Shown here: positions 17,598-26,540 of the stretch, in pieces
Layout: the number at the start of each line of letters is the position of its first letter
Position numbering within the stretch: the stretch's first letter is position 1
DNA from: Cyclobacteriaceae bacterium
GTDB lineage: Bacteria > Bacteroidota > Bacteroidia > Cytophagales > Cyclobacteriaceae
Reading direction: 5' to 3'
Assembly (NCBI GenBank): GCA_020832305.1
Contig: JAFIEV010000028.1
Coordinates: 1 to 64,000 of the forward strand
Length of the DNA stretch: 64,000 nucleotides
Position numbers and translations under genes: made by a program
The notes under the pieces: model-generated
Databases searched by the model: none
What the model saw: only the letters and a program-made list of their open reading frames with translations
Told to the model about the DNA's origin: nothing

Positions 17598-19232
17598 CTA
17601 CTGGCCGGCGGTTACCCTTTTGACATCACCGTATATACTCATTTGTGGATGCACCACCACAGCGCGGTACTCGTAAGTTTTACCAGGCTCCAGCTTGTCT
17701 GTTTTTACTGAATATTCCTTTTCTTCAGCTATGTCGATAAATGACGTTTTTTCCCATTTGTCGCCATATAAATACTCTGTAAATCCGGCATACAGGCGAT
17801 ATTCGAAGCCAACCTTGATGGTTTCCACATTTCCTTTTTTTGCGAGCTTGCCCTGAAGGCTAACGGTCTTTCCTGAAACACTGGCATCGCCGGTTACAAT
17901 AACCGGAGGATCAAGCGCCGGTACCACATTTTCCAGTTTTACGGTTATCGGGTTAGGCCATTTGTGGTTGTTGTACAGGCGCTGTGCCCTCACCACCGAA
18001 ATCGTCAGTCCGCCATCTGTCTGCTTAAACCGGGATGTTGGAATATTGTCAGGATTATACTCTACAACTAAATCATTTTGCCCCAGTACACTGATTTTTG
18101 TGTCTGAGGTTGCCCTCACCGACCCCAGGACAAATTCTTTGCGGGCGCCCCTGGGCCAATCCGGAATGCCTGTAATAATGGCATAGACAGTTTTGCGGTC
18201 TTTGGATGATGTAAACCAAATGTTTTCTTCGTGGGTAATGATCCATGGACGTACTGCATTTACAGCCTCCTGGTTAACAAAGTGCCAGGCAGCTATTTCA
18301 GTCAGGTTTCTCACTTCAGGATCCGGGATTTTACCATATGGGTCCGGACCGACGTTCAGCAGGAGATTGCCTCCTTTGGCGCGGGTTTCGATCAGGATTT
18401 CAATTAATCTGCCGGCAGATTTCAGCTCGTCATTGGTAGGTTTATATTGCCACTGGGTACCCATGGTCACGCAGGACTCCCATAAATTATCATCAGCCAG
18501 GCCAGGGAGCCTTTGTTCAGGGGTGTTTACGGCGCCTCTCGTAATTACCAGGTTCGGTTGTAATTTCCAGGCTTCATCTTTACATGCTTCATTAGGGTTT
18601 CCATCGATAAACAGCACATCTATTTCGCCATAATTGCTGAACAGCTCATTGGTTTGCTGACGAATGAAATCATTGTATTTAGCCAGAAATGCATCATCCA
18701 GATTCAATCCCCTCCTTCTGACCGTTATATTGTTTTCGTACAAAAATTTAAAATCCTCGGGTGAATAATAGAAACCAACAGCCAATCCTGCTTTACGCAC
18801 CCCTTCAACATATTCTTTTACAACATCTTTTCCATAGGGCGTATTGGTGATGTTAAAATCGGTGGTTTTGGTATCCCACATGCAAAAACCCGAATGGTGT
18901 TTGGTGGTAAAAACGACGTATTTCATGCCTGCCAGTTTTGCCTGCCTTGCAATTTTATAGGCATCGAATTCATCGGGCAGAAATGTTTGTGGCAATTCAT
19001 TGATAAATCGATTCATATAATCTTCCGAAGCACCTACCATGGAATGGCTTATAACGACCCCTAACTGGGAGTCAAAACTCCAATGTATAAACATTCCAAA
19101 TCCTAAATCGCGCAACCATTCTTCCCGCTCGGGTTTGTTGAAGTTAGTGCCGGCAGCTTCATCGGATGTAACTTGAGCATGTACACTTAATGAACATGCC
19201 AATGCTAAAAAAATTATTGCTGTTTTTTTCAT
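17598..19232 (-). CDS. GH29 alpha-L-fucosidase (copy 1, minus strand)
   Basis: The 544-residue protein has a cleavable signal (SVHAQ at 16-20). Its (beta/alpha)8 domain has the GH29 blocks LGFGMFIHWS (42-52), FTTKHHSGFCMWD (108-120), GFYYSPEDF and IDVLFIDGN, in which D210 is the expected nucleophile, then KGGNLLLNVGPDPYG. The C-terminal part, from about residue 440, is a beta-sandwich with a fibronectin-like repeat. It should remove alpha-linked L-fucose with retention. It is the only minus-strand catabolic gene in the first 40 kb and is bracketed by repeat-rich DNA, which suggests rearrangement. Confidence 0.93.
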   Translation of the reverse strand: MKKTAIIFLALACSLSVHAQVTSDEAAGTNFNKPEREEWLRDLGFGMFIHWSFDSQLGVVISHSMVGASEDYMNRFINELPQTFLPDEFDAYKIARQAKLAGMKYVVFTTKHHSGFCMWDTKTTDFNITNTPYGKDVVKEYVEGVRKAGLAVGFYYSPEDFKFLYENNITVRRRGLNLDDAFLAKYNDFIRQQTNELFSNYGEIDVLFIDGNPNEACKDEAWKLQPNLVITRGAVNTPEQRLPGLADDNLWESCVTMGTQWQYKPTNDELKSAGRLIEILIETRAKGGNLLLNVGPDPYGKIPDPEVRNLTEIAAWHFVNQEAVNAVRPWIITHEENIWFTSSKDRKTVYAIITGIPDWPRGARKEFVLGSVRATSDTKISVLGQNDLVVEYNPDNIPTSRFKQTDGGLTISVVRAQRLYNNHKWPNPITVKLENVVPALDPPVIVTGDASVSGKTVSLQGKLAKKGNVETIKVGFEYRLYAGFTEYLYGDKWEKTSFIDIAEEKEYSVKTDKLEPGKTYEYRAVVVHPQMSIYGDVKRVTAGQ

Positions 19233-19720
19233 TTTATCTTAATTGGTTTACTTAAACATCCTTTTATCAGTAGGTCGATTGTCGTGATGGGCAATCGGCT
19301 CCCCGAAATTATTGATTACTTTTATTGATCTTCAAAATTTACAATAAAATAAGCTTTTGCAAAAAAATAAAATTTTTGATTGGCGCTGTGTTGCTTTTAG
19401 CAGCTCGTAGCTCGTGGCTCGTAGCTCGTTGAGGAGTGTGGGTGTTGAGTTGTTGAATTGTTGAATTGTTGAGATCCAGACGCTGGCGCACGCGTGCCGC
19501 GTGTGTCTATGTTATATATTTATAAATCAGATGATTACAAGAATTTTCAGCCTGGTGGCGAATTGTAAATCCGCTTAATCTGTGGTAGGGGATTTCAAAT
19601 CCCGAACAGTACCAGGTATGATTATTCAGGTTAAAGAATGGCTTCTTTTTCCAAGGCTAGTTGCATACAAGGACTAAAGATCGACTTTTTGAGCGTACTT
19701 GTATATAGGCAGCAAGCCCT

Positions 19721-19796
19721 GAATCCGTAGGATTCTAATGTCTATAGCACAAAAGTCCATGTTATACAATCGACCCCATAGGGTGTCGCATCTATA
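19721..19796. repeat. Two REP-like palindromic units in tandem
   Basis: Unit 1 has the perfect palindrome GAATCC-GTA-GGATTC (19721-19735) followed by TAATGTCTATA. Unit 2 has the near-palindrome CGACCCC-ATA-GGGTGTCG (19771-19788) followed by GCATCTATA. The shared layout of palindrome followed by TCTATA is typical of short interspersed palindromes that I have seen in Bacteroidota intergenic DNA. Confidence 0.55.
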
Positions 19797-19971
19797 AAAA
19801 AACCAGCCAGGGCACGCATACCACCTGTTGTTAATTACCTGTAAATACAATGGAAATCAATGATATAAACATAAACTGTACATTGTCACGTGGAGACAGG
19901 TGCCACGGCGGAAGTGGATTAAAAATTTGCGGATGAAACATCATGCAAAGTTGGGTGTAAGGGTTTCAGTG

Positions 19972-19997
19972 CTTGTTGGTGGAAAAATACCAACAAG
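19972..19997. other. Perfect 9-bp stem-loop in an unexplained structured stretch
   Basis: CTTGTTGGT at 19972-19980 pairs exactly with ACCAACAAG at 19989-19997 over an 8-base loop. A second small stem (CGTGG with CCACG) lies about 70 bases upstream. No poly-T follows, so it is not a terminator. The stretch could be a structured RNA or part of a degraded element. Confidence 0.4.
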
Positions 19998-20131
19998 ACG
20001 GAGGGTTGATATGAACCATGATTTTATCTACACTACCCGGTAGGGAGCGTGATGTATTATAAAAAAAAATTGTACTATTTCTCTTGCTTTAGCATTAGAA
20101 TACGTGATGGGTGTTGAGTTGTTGAGTGTTA

Positions 20132-20203
20132 AGCCCGTAGGGAATTAAAAGGAAATTCTTTACCCTCCCTGCTGTTGGAGTTTTCTCCAAAGACCACCCC
20201 CAA
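20132..20203. repeat. Repeat A copy 2
   Basis: This 72-base copy of the sequence at 17293-17363 starts AGCCCGTAGGGA, has a GTTGGAGTTTTCTCCAA core (itself an inverted repeat, TTGGAG with CTCCAA) and ends ACCACCCCCAA. Only a few substitutions and one inserted base separate the copies, so duplication was recent or the sequence is under constraint. Confidence 0.8.
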
Positions 20204-20239
20204 GTTAGCTCATAGTTCGTAGGTGATTGTTACCACAAC

Positions 20240-20464
20240 TCACTTGTAGCTTGCAGCTTGCAGCCCATAGCTCGTAGAGAAATAGCCTGGTTCAAGTTCA
20301 ATGCTTTGGTTGCCGGCAATAACCCGACCCTTGCCCTGGGTTATCAGATACATAAGGGAATACGGACCGACAATATTGTTGTATTCTTCCTGCTTATTAA
20401 ATCGTAAATATGCAAGATTCTTTAATTCGAATTGCACATGTAAATGGCCATCGGAAACAGTCAT
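20240..20464 (-). pseudogene. Truncated AraC-type regulator (N-terminal cupin only)
   Basis: The 74-residue frame contains about 60 residues of an AraC-family sensor domain: FELKNLAYLRFNKQEEYNN, GPYSLMYLITQGKGRVIAG and NQSIELEPGYF. A complete regulator would continue for about 220 more residues to the helix-turn-helix domain, which is absent. The last residues (STSYGLQAASYK) are translated from the AGCTCGTAG/AGCTTGCAG repeat, so the gene stops being homologous exactly where the repeat starts, near 20280. It is a remnant of a sugar-responsive regulator. It lies divergent to the SGNH hydrolase gene, which it may once have controlled. Confidence 0.7.
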
Positions 20465-20666
20465 TTCAATTAATAATCAACTATATAAAGTCTGAATATG
20501 GCATTTTTCGAATTTATAAAATACCGGTAATGGATAAATTTAGCACTGAATGGTTTAATATATTTTCATTATTAGTATATTGTTTTGTGATGACAGAAAT
20601 TCATCATGGTGTATTCCTTTACATACACGCTGAGTCATGGTTATTCATTAATAATGCAAAAAAAGC

Positions 20667-22082
20667 ATGAGTAAATATATACTGTTCAGAATGTTGCTAA
20701 TCGGAATTAGCGCAAAGATCTTTAAAGGCCCGTGCTTGAATTACAGATCTGGTTTACAGGCTTTAACCTTCAATGCTCTGCTTTTGGTTCTATTTCTGCC
20801 TTTCCATTCGATTTCACAGGGAAATCCGCATTCTTTTGTCCGGTTCGGTCAGCCGCATCCTCAGCTAAGGATGGGACATCAAGATGATACTATAAAGCAA
20901 TATACTGAAGTGCCTGGTGGGTCTCTTGATTTTTCCAGATATCACCATCACCGCCTGGGCATCCGAAACAGCGTTATCAAATTTCAACAGAAAAAAACAG
21001 GAAGGGTGGCTTTTCTCGGGGGTTCCATAACTCATAATGGTGGCTGGCGGGACAGCATTTGCCATTATCTGCAAGGACGTTTTCCTGATGTCGAATTTGA
21101 ATTTGTCAATGCAGGAATTCCCTCCATGGGGAGCACCCCGGCGGCATTCAGGCTTGAGCGCGATATACTTGGCGCCGGCCCGGTTGATTTATTATTTGAA
21201 GAGGCGGCTGTCAACGATGCGACCAACGGAAGGAGCAGTCAGGAGCAAATCAGGGCTATGGAAGGCATCGTGCGGCATGTCAGAAGGGTAAACCCGGCCA
21301 CAGATATCGTTATCATGCATTTTGCAGATCCGCCAAAAATGGAAGCCTATCGCTCAGGGCTAGTGCCGGAAGTAATCCTGAATCATGAAAAAGTGGCTGC
21401 CCATTATGGTCTGCCAACGATCAATCTCGCAAAGGAGGTAACCGAAAGAATTGATAAAGGTGAATTTACCTGGGAGGATGATTTCATTGACCTGCATCCT
21501 TCGCCTTTTGGGCAGGGGATTTATGCACGGTCTATCATAAGTTTTCTCGAGAAGGCCTGGCAGGAAGCAGCGGTGAAGGGTGATGAAATATTGGTCTATC
21601 CTAAGCCGGGGCCATTGGATGCGGCCTGCTATGAAAACGGGAAACTTATCCCAGCAGAAAAGGCAGGCATCATTCAGGGTTGGGAAATGATGGAAAACTG
21701 GAAGCCAGAGGATGGAAAAGGAACAAGGCCGAATTATGTGAATGTTCCTATGTTGACTGGCCAGGGTGAGAACAGTTTGCTTGAATTTCGTTTTAGCGGT
21801 AATGCGGTAGGCATAGCCGTGGCCGCCGGACCTGATGCGGGAATTATTGAATATCAGATTGATGACAGTGAATGGTTAACACAAGATCTCTTTACCGAAT
21901 GGAGTAAGAGCCTGCATCTTCCCTGGTATTTTACACTGGGAGCTGCTTTGTCCGATGGCCATCATACCCTGAAATTGCGCATTAGGAGAGATAAAAATCC
22001 GCTGAGCACAGGTACAGCCTGCCGCATACGCTATTTTTATGTGAATGCATCAGATACATTCAACCACCCTGAGCTTGATTAA
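20667..22082 (+). CDS. SGNH/GDSL hydrolase, probable carbohydrate esterase
   Basis: The 471-residue protein has a membrane-spanning signal around residues 32-50. The SGNH blocks follow: GRVAFLGGSITHNGG with Ser120 as nucleophile, FVNAGIPSMGS, EEAAVNDATNG and the DLHPSPFGQGIYA block supplying the Asp-His pair. The last 130 residues form a beta-rich accessory domain. Such enzymes deacetylate polysaccharides in the periplasm. The first 30 residues precede the hydrophobic segment and look unusual, so the true start may differ, although no better ATG is in frame. The gene is flanked by repeats on both sides. Confidence 0.82.
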   Translation: MSKYILFRMLLIGISAKIFKGPCLNYRSGLQALTFNALLLVLFLPFHSISQGNPHSFVRFGQPHPQLRMGHQDDTIKQYTEVPGGSLDFSRYHHHRLGIRNSVIKFQQKKTGRVAFLGGSITHNGGWRDSICHYLQGRFPDVEFEFVNAGIPSMGSTPAAFRLERDILGAGPVDLLFEEAAVNDATNGRSSQEQIRAMEGIVRHVRRVNPATDIVIMHFADPPKMEAYRSGLVPEVILNHEKVAAHYGLPTINLAKEVTERIDKGEFTWEDDFIDLHPSPFGQGIYARSIISFLEKAWQEAAVKGDEILVYPKPGPLDAACYENGKLIPAEKAGIIQGWEMMENWKPEDGKGTRPNYVNVPMLTGQGENSLLEFRFSGNAVGIAVAAGPDAGIIEYQIDDSEWLTQDLFTEWSKSLHLPWYFTLGAALSDGHHTLKLRIRRDKNPLSTGTACRIRYFYVNASDTFNHPELD

Positions 22083-22305
22083 GAGGGTATTACCTGAACA
22101 TCGGATATTGGAAATGCCATACCAATTGAGTTCGTTAGGTTACGATTTTGCCTTAGCGGGATCGCGGGTTTCAAAGCCTGTTTTTCATTGGTTAAGGCGT
22201 ACAATCTGCTCGTAGCTCAGAGCGGAATTTTCGTTTTGACTTACCGCGTTATAAACGCTGCGTAGCGGAGTTGAAAAATTGACTTTATGTATAGTGTATT
22301 GGCTC

Positions 22306-22328
22306 CGTCCTCGTTTTAAACGAGGACG
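22306..22328. repeat. 23-base palindrome, repeat B copy 2
   Basis: The arms CGTCCTCGTTT and AAACGAGGACG surround a central T. It differs from the copy at 17495 only at the centre base. Confidence 0.8.
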
Positions 22329-22516
22329 ATATTGGGGGTATTAGCCAGTGTCCTTGTTTAAAATAACCGAAACCTCGGAAAGCGTAGCGTTCGGGATAAA
22401 GACGATTATAGGAAGGGATGCCGCGCGTACGCCGGCTCGATTGTAAGCCATAAAATATTGTAAAACAATACAATTTCCGTTGATTAATATTATGGTAATA
22501 ATTACCAGAATGAAGT

Positions 22517-22532
22517 CCCCCATTTAGGGGGG
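22517..22532. repeat. CCCCC/GGGGGG hairpin repeat
   Basis: TCCCCC-ATTTA-GGGGGGA forms a short strong hairpin and is followed by a second G-run (TTCAGGGGGG). This layout is a widespread bacterial intergenic repeat; no T-run follows, so a terminator role is unlikely. Confidence 0.5.
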
Positions 22533-22780
22533 ATTCAGGGGGGTGTCCTAAAAAACCATTTAAAAACCTAAAAATGACCACTTTTTAACAAATCCATGCT
22601 AGTGCGTGCACACCATGTTTGTCCTTTCAATATGACAATAATCTTTTTTGTCATTCAATCCTTTATCTTAATAAATCCAACCACAACCATGTATAAGCTC
22701 AGAGCTTGTAATTCGTAGCCAGGGATAATATTTATGTCTGAATCCCTGATTACATAAAGATTATACTTAACTTCACAAAC

Positions 22781-23566
22781 ATGAACAAACACTTTCTTAT
22801 TGCCATTTTCTTTATCATTTCTTTCAATGGATTTGCCCAAACCAAATGGTTGATTCCATTAGAAGAAAATCATTCAATCCTTGAAGGGAGGTTGTATGAC
22901 GGCCCTGATTTTGCCCGCTTACCACCCGATATGGAGCAGAAAGTTCGTGCCGAAGTTTGGAATTTGTCCCGACAATCGGCTGGCCTTTCGCTTGTTTTTA
23001 CCACCAGGTCACCCTCCATCATGGTTGAATACACGGTCTCAAGACCATCGAGCATGCCACATATGCCTGCCACAGGCGTAAGCGGAGTCGATCTGTATGC
23101 AATGGATATGCATGGGAAATGGGATTGGGTTAAAGGAAATTATAGCTTTAAAGATACCATTCGGTACGAGTTTACAATTTACCATAATGCAAGGAAATTT
23201 GAGAAATTCAGGTTGTTTCTGCCACTGTACAATCAGGTTGAAAACCTAAGAATCGGCGTGAAGGAGGATTATCAATTGATATTTTCCATTCCAGAAAGTC
23301 AAGCCCCCATTATTGTATATGGAACTTCCATTGCTCAGGGTGCCTGCGCATCCCGGCCTGCCATGTCATGGACCAACATCCTGAGGAGGAAAATCGATTA
23401 CCCCGTTGTGAACATGGGCTTTTCAGGCAATGGCTTGTTGGAAAAAGAACTCATAGAATTTATAGCCGGGCATGAAGCGTCGCTTTATGTATTGTATTGT
23501 CTGCCAAACCTAATCGCCACCAAATGCATAAGTGAAGAAGAGATCAGAAAAAGCTTGATAATATAA
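22781..23566 (+). pseudogene. C-terminally truncated SGNH hydrolase
   Basis: The 261-residue frame has a signal peptide (NGFAQ at 16-20), an N-terminal SGNH_hydro_2-type beta domain (LYDGPDFARLPP to about residue 170) and the start of the hydrolase domain: IIVYGTSIAQGACASRP with Ser183, NMGFSGNGLLEKE, and VLYCLPNL. It ends at EEIRKSLII. Family members continue for roughly 100 more residues to a DGTHP block supplying the catalytic Asp and His, which is missing. No matching sequence follows in any frame before the next gene. It is most likely inactive, and the loss is probably recent because the rest is well conserved. Confidence 0.72.
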
Positions 23567-23639
23567 GACTTCATAAGTAGTATTGGGTTAAATATCAGTT
23601 AATTAATACATTTGTTAAGCGTACCAAACCTTTGAAAGA

Positions 23640-26453
23640 ATGTTCTTAAAATCTAAAAGTTTATACCTGCTGTTACTCACATTCTTTTTGCAATGCACCC
23701 CCACCCATGAAAAACAAATTACCGATTATCTTTTTGACGGTTTTGTCAATCCCCCTGCCGATGCGCAGCCTATGATACGATGGTGGTGGAATGGAAATGT
23801 TCTGGATAAAGAGGAAATCATACGGCAGCTGGATATTCTAAAAGAAGCTGGTATCGGCGGCGTAGAGATCAATCCCATTGCCATGCCCAATGGCGCTATA
23901 GATATCGGCGCTCAACCTTTGACATGGCTTAGCAGGGAATGGAACGAAATGTTAAAATTCACCTCAGCGGAGGTCAAAAAACGCGATATGATTGCCGATA
24001 TCATCGTAGGCTCAGGTTGGCCTTTTGGGGGAGAGTTTTTGCAAATGGACGAAACCATACAGCGCATTTTGCCCAACGCCCTGCCCCTAAGATCAGGAAA
24101 TCACATCAGGGAAGATCTTGAAAGCCTGTATCAGAAAGCCAAAGCCAACATTCAAAGGCAACATGATGATGAGCCACTTGCAAACATATTGTTTTACCTG
24201 CGGTTGGTGCCATCCAATATTGAAAATATGGATCAGAGTATCGATCTGCTGGATGAATTCAAGGCCAAAGGCAAACTAGATTTTGTCGTCCCGCCGGGCG
24301 AGTATGAACTCTGTTATGGGATATTGCAATTCGGTCACCGGGAAGTGATGCATGGGGCACAAGGCGCTGTAGGGCCTGTGATGGATCACTACCGTAAAGA
24401 TGTTACCCTAGCCTATTTACAGCGACTTGAAAAATTAAAAGAAGATACCGGCCTGCCCCTTAATCAGCTTATTCGGGCACTTTTTTGCGATAGTATAGAG
24501 CTGGCCGGCGCCAATTGGACAGATAACCTTGCAGATGTTTTTTATCAAACCTACGGATATCGCCTGGAGCCCTATTTTCCTTTCGTATTTTATGAACCAG
24601 GCACTGGATACAAGCCATTATCAGGCCCATCACATCTCAACGATGAAATCAAAAGGGTGAGATACGATTACAACAAACTTCTGGTAGATGTTTTCATTGA
24701 TAATTTTGTGAAGCCTTTCCAGCGATATTGTAGCGATCATGAGCTGCTATGCCGGTATCAGGCCTATGGAACGCCCTTTCTTATGGGACTCATGGAGGGC
24801 AATCTTATCCCCGATATACCCGAAAGCAATAACTGGATGTATACCACCGACATGGATGCGCCTGCCTGGACCTGGAACCAAACGCATGGCTACATGATCT
24901 GGAATATGTATGCTGCATCAGCCGGTCATCTGAAAGGACGAAAAATTATCAGCTGTGAATCAATGACCAATACCCGTGGTGTTTTCAAAGCTTCCCTGGA
25001 GGAAATCAAACAGCACGATGATATGAATTTCATCACCGGCATGAACCATGCGGTTTTACATGGATATAACTATTCCCCGGTAGAGGCCGGATTCCCCGGA
25101 TGGGTTAGATATGGAACCTATTTCAGCGAGCAAAATACCTGGTGGCCCTATTTTCGCCATTGGGCAGATTATAATGCCAGGCTTTCCTTTGTGTTTCAAC
25201 ATTCTAAACCCGTAAAACAATTCGCCATCATGGCGCCCGTCAGTGATATTTGGTCAGAATCAGGACTCACCCGTATCCCTTTTCATCAAAACCCATGGTA
25301 TGCTCATAAATTGTGGGAGTTCCTAAGCAATGTAGGCAGTTCTTGTGATTATGTAAATGAACAGATTATCAGGGATGCTAATGTCTCAGAGGGCAGGCTC
25401 AATTATGGCCCTATGTCCTATGAAGTCATCTTCCTGGCCGATGTGCATTCGCTGCATCCGGAGACAGCCCGCAAATTATCACAGTTTGCAGCAGATGGGG
25501 GTAAGCTGATCTTGTGTAATCATGTGCCTGCCCGTTCGCCTTCCAGAATGAATGCCACTGAAAATGATCGTTTAGTGCAATCTGCATTTGAACGGATGCT
25601 CAAAAATTATCCTGAAAATGTAATCCTTGTCAGCGGACCTCCCAGTGTTGATGCATTGTTACCATGGACGAAAGATCTTTTAAGTCAAACGAAGGTAAAG
25701 CCCGATATAAACATTCATAATCCGGAACCTTTTGTATATCAAATCCGGAAAAAGTATAGGAATCAGGATGTGTTTTTTCTGGTGAATGCCCACCGTAAAA
25801 ATTACGCGCAGATGCGTGTTGATTTTTATAATCCCGGAAAAGTGCCATGGGTATGGGATCCGGAAAGTGGCACCCGCCATATCGCTGCTTTTGAGAAAAA
25901 TAATGGCGAATACCTGATCCGGCTTGAGCCATTACAGTCGTTGCTGCTGATATTTGAAGATGATAAAAGCAATGAACCTTTTGCAATGAGCACACCAGAA
26001 GCAGGTAATCAGGTAACAGAGATCTCAGGGCCATGGAAAGTGCAGTTTAAACATCATAATGGAGCCGTTTTCAATAGGGATTTCGATGAATTGATTGATT
26101 TTAGTCAATCCGGAGATGAAGAGCTGAGCTCCTTTGCAGGTGTGGTAAGATATACTATTGCCTTTGAAAGTTCAGGGGCCGCCCAATGGCTGGAACTCGA
26201 CCATGCACACAGAGGAATCGTTGAAGTAATGCTGAATGGAAAACCATTAGGCCTTCGGTGGTATGGTAAATTAAGATATCCGGTTAGCAATGCCTTACAA
26301 AAGGGGAGCAATAGCCTGGAAATTATTTATACTTCCGTTTTAGCCAATTATATGCGTAGTCTTACTGAAAATCCGACGGCTGTATACTGGACCAGAGGCT
26401 TTGAAGGAAATATTCCGATAGGTATTGAAGGCAAAGTTAAATTATCTGATTAG
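23640..26453 (+). CDS. GH106-type alpha-L-rhamnosidase (copy 1), exported
   Basis: The 937-residue protein has a lipoprotein-like signal (FFLQC). It then has the GH106 start PPADAQPMIRWWWNGNVLD and GIGGVEINPIAM, the VGSGWPFGG block at about 123-131, a long (beta/alpha)8 region with KIISCESMTNTRGVF, and a C-terminal beta-sandwich from about residue 780 with the LNGKPLGLRWYG motif. GH106 enzymes release alpha-L-rhamnose by inversion with calcium help. It starts 73 bases after the truncated SGNH gene and precedes a run of sulfatases, suggesting a rhamnose-containing sulfated glycan (inference). Confidence 0.88.
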   Translation: MFLKSKSLYLLLLTFFLQCTPTHEKQITDYLFDGFVNPPADAQPMIRWWWNGNVLDKEEIIRQLDILKEAGIGGVEINPIAMPNGAIDIGAQPLTWLSREWNEMLKFTSAEVKKRDMIADIIVGSGWPFGGEFLQMDETIQRILPNALPLRSGNHIREDLESLYQKAKANIQRQHDDEPLANILFYLRLVPSNIENMDQSIDLLDEFKAKGKLDFVVPPGEYELCYGILQFGHREVMHGAQGAVGPVMDHYRKDVTLAYLQRLEKLKEDTGLPLNQLIRALFCDSIELAGANWTDNLADVFYQTYGYRLEPYFPFVFYEPGTGYKPLSGPSHLNDEIKRVRYDYNKLLVDVFIDNFVKPFQRYCSDHELLCRYQAYGTPFLMGLMEGNLIPDIPESNNWMYTTDMDAPAWTWNQTHGYMIWNMYAASAGHLKGRKIISCESMTNTRGVFKASLEEIKQHDDMNFITGMNHAVLHGYNYSPVEAGFPGWVRYGTYFSEQNTWWPYFRHWADYNARLSFVFQHSKPVKQFAIMAPVSDIWSESGLTRIPFHQNPWYAHKLWEFLSNVGSSCDYVNEQIIRDANVSEGRLNYGPMSYEVIFLADVHSLHPETARKLSQFAADGGKLILCNHVPARSPSRMNATENDRLVQSAFERMLKNYPENVILVSGPPSVDALLPWTKDLLSQTKVKPDINIHNPEPFVYQIRKKYRNQDVFFLVNAHRKNYAQMRVDFYNPGKVPWVWDPESGTRHIAAFEKNNGEYLIRLEPLQSLLLIFEDDKSNEPFAMSTPEAGNQVTEISGPWKVQFKHHNGAVFNRDFDELIDFSQSGDEELSSFAGVVRYTIAFESSGAAQWLELDHAHRGIVEVMLNGKPLGLRWYGKLRYPVSNALQKGSNSLEIIYTSVLANYMRSLTENPTAVYWTRGFEGNIPIGIEGKVKLSD

Positions 26454-26540
26454 ATTATGTCCACCAATCAATGTTGTAAGCCTTTGCACGGCATGTAAAA
26501 TTTGGACTGCACTATATTAAAAAATAAAATTACCGACCCC

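Larger units (their letters stand above)
19233..20239. repeat. 1-kb non-coding block with multiple repeats and hairpins
   Basis: No convincing gene was found. From left to right it holds the upstream region of the minus-strand GH29 gene; a tandem of AGCTCGTAG-like words at 19402-19430; a TTGTTGAAT tandem at 19441-19473; a palindrome GGGATTT-C-AAATCCC at 19589-19603; two related REP-like units at 19721-19746 and 19771-19796; an unexplained structured stretch at 19850-20050; and repeat A copy 2 at 20132-20203. It looks like a sink for mobile or REP-type sequences rather than a regulator region. Confidence 0.7.
22083..22780. repeat. Intergenic repeat block 3
   Basis: No gene is supported. It contains an AGCTCGTAG-type word near 22208, repeat B copy 2 at 22243-22333 with its 23-base palindrome at 22306-22328, a GC-rich GCCGCGCGTACGCC stretch near 22421 that resembles GCTGCGCGTTGGC downstream of repeat B copy 1, and a CCCCC-ATTTA-GGGGGG hairpin at 22517-22532. 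The truncated SGNH gene starts just after it. Confidence 0.7.

Noticed and set aside
19850-20050. Possible group II intron or riboswitch
   Set aside because: No domain V-like hairpin, no intron-encoded protein and no recognised riboswitch core were found.
20410-20670. Plus-strand frame of 86 codons before the SGNH gene
   Set aside because: It is antisense to the AraC remnant and low in protein-like content.
22285-22581. Minus-strand frame of 98 codons
   Set aside because: It runs through repeat B and the G/C hairpin, so it is a by-product of repeats.
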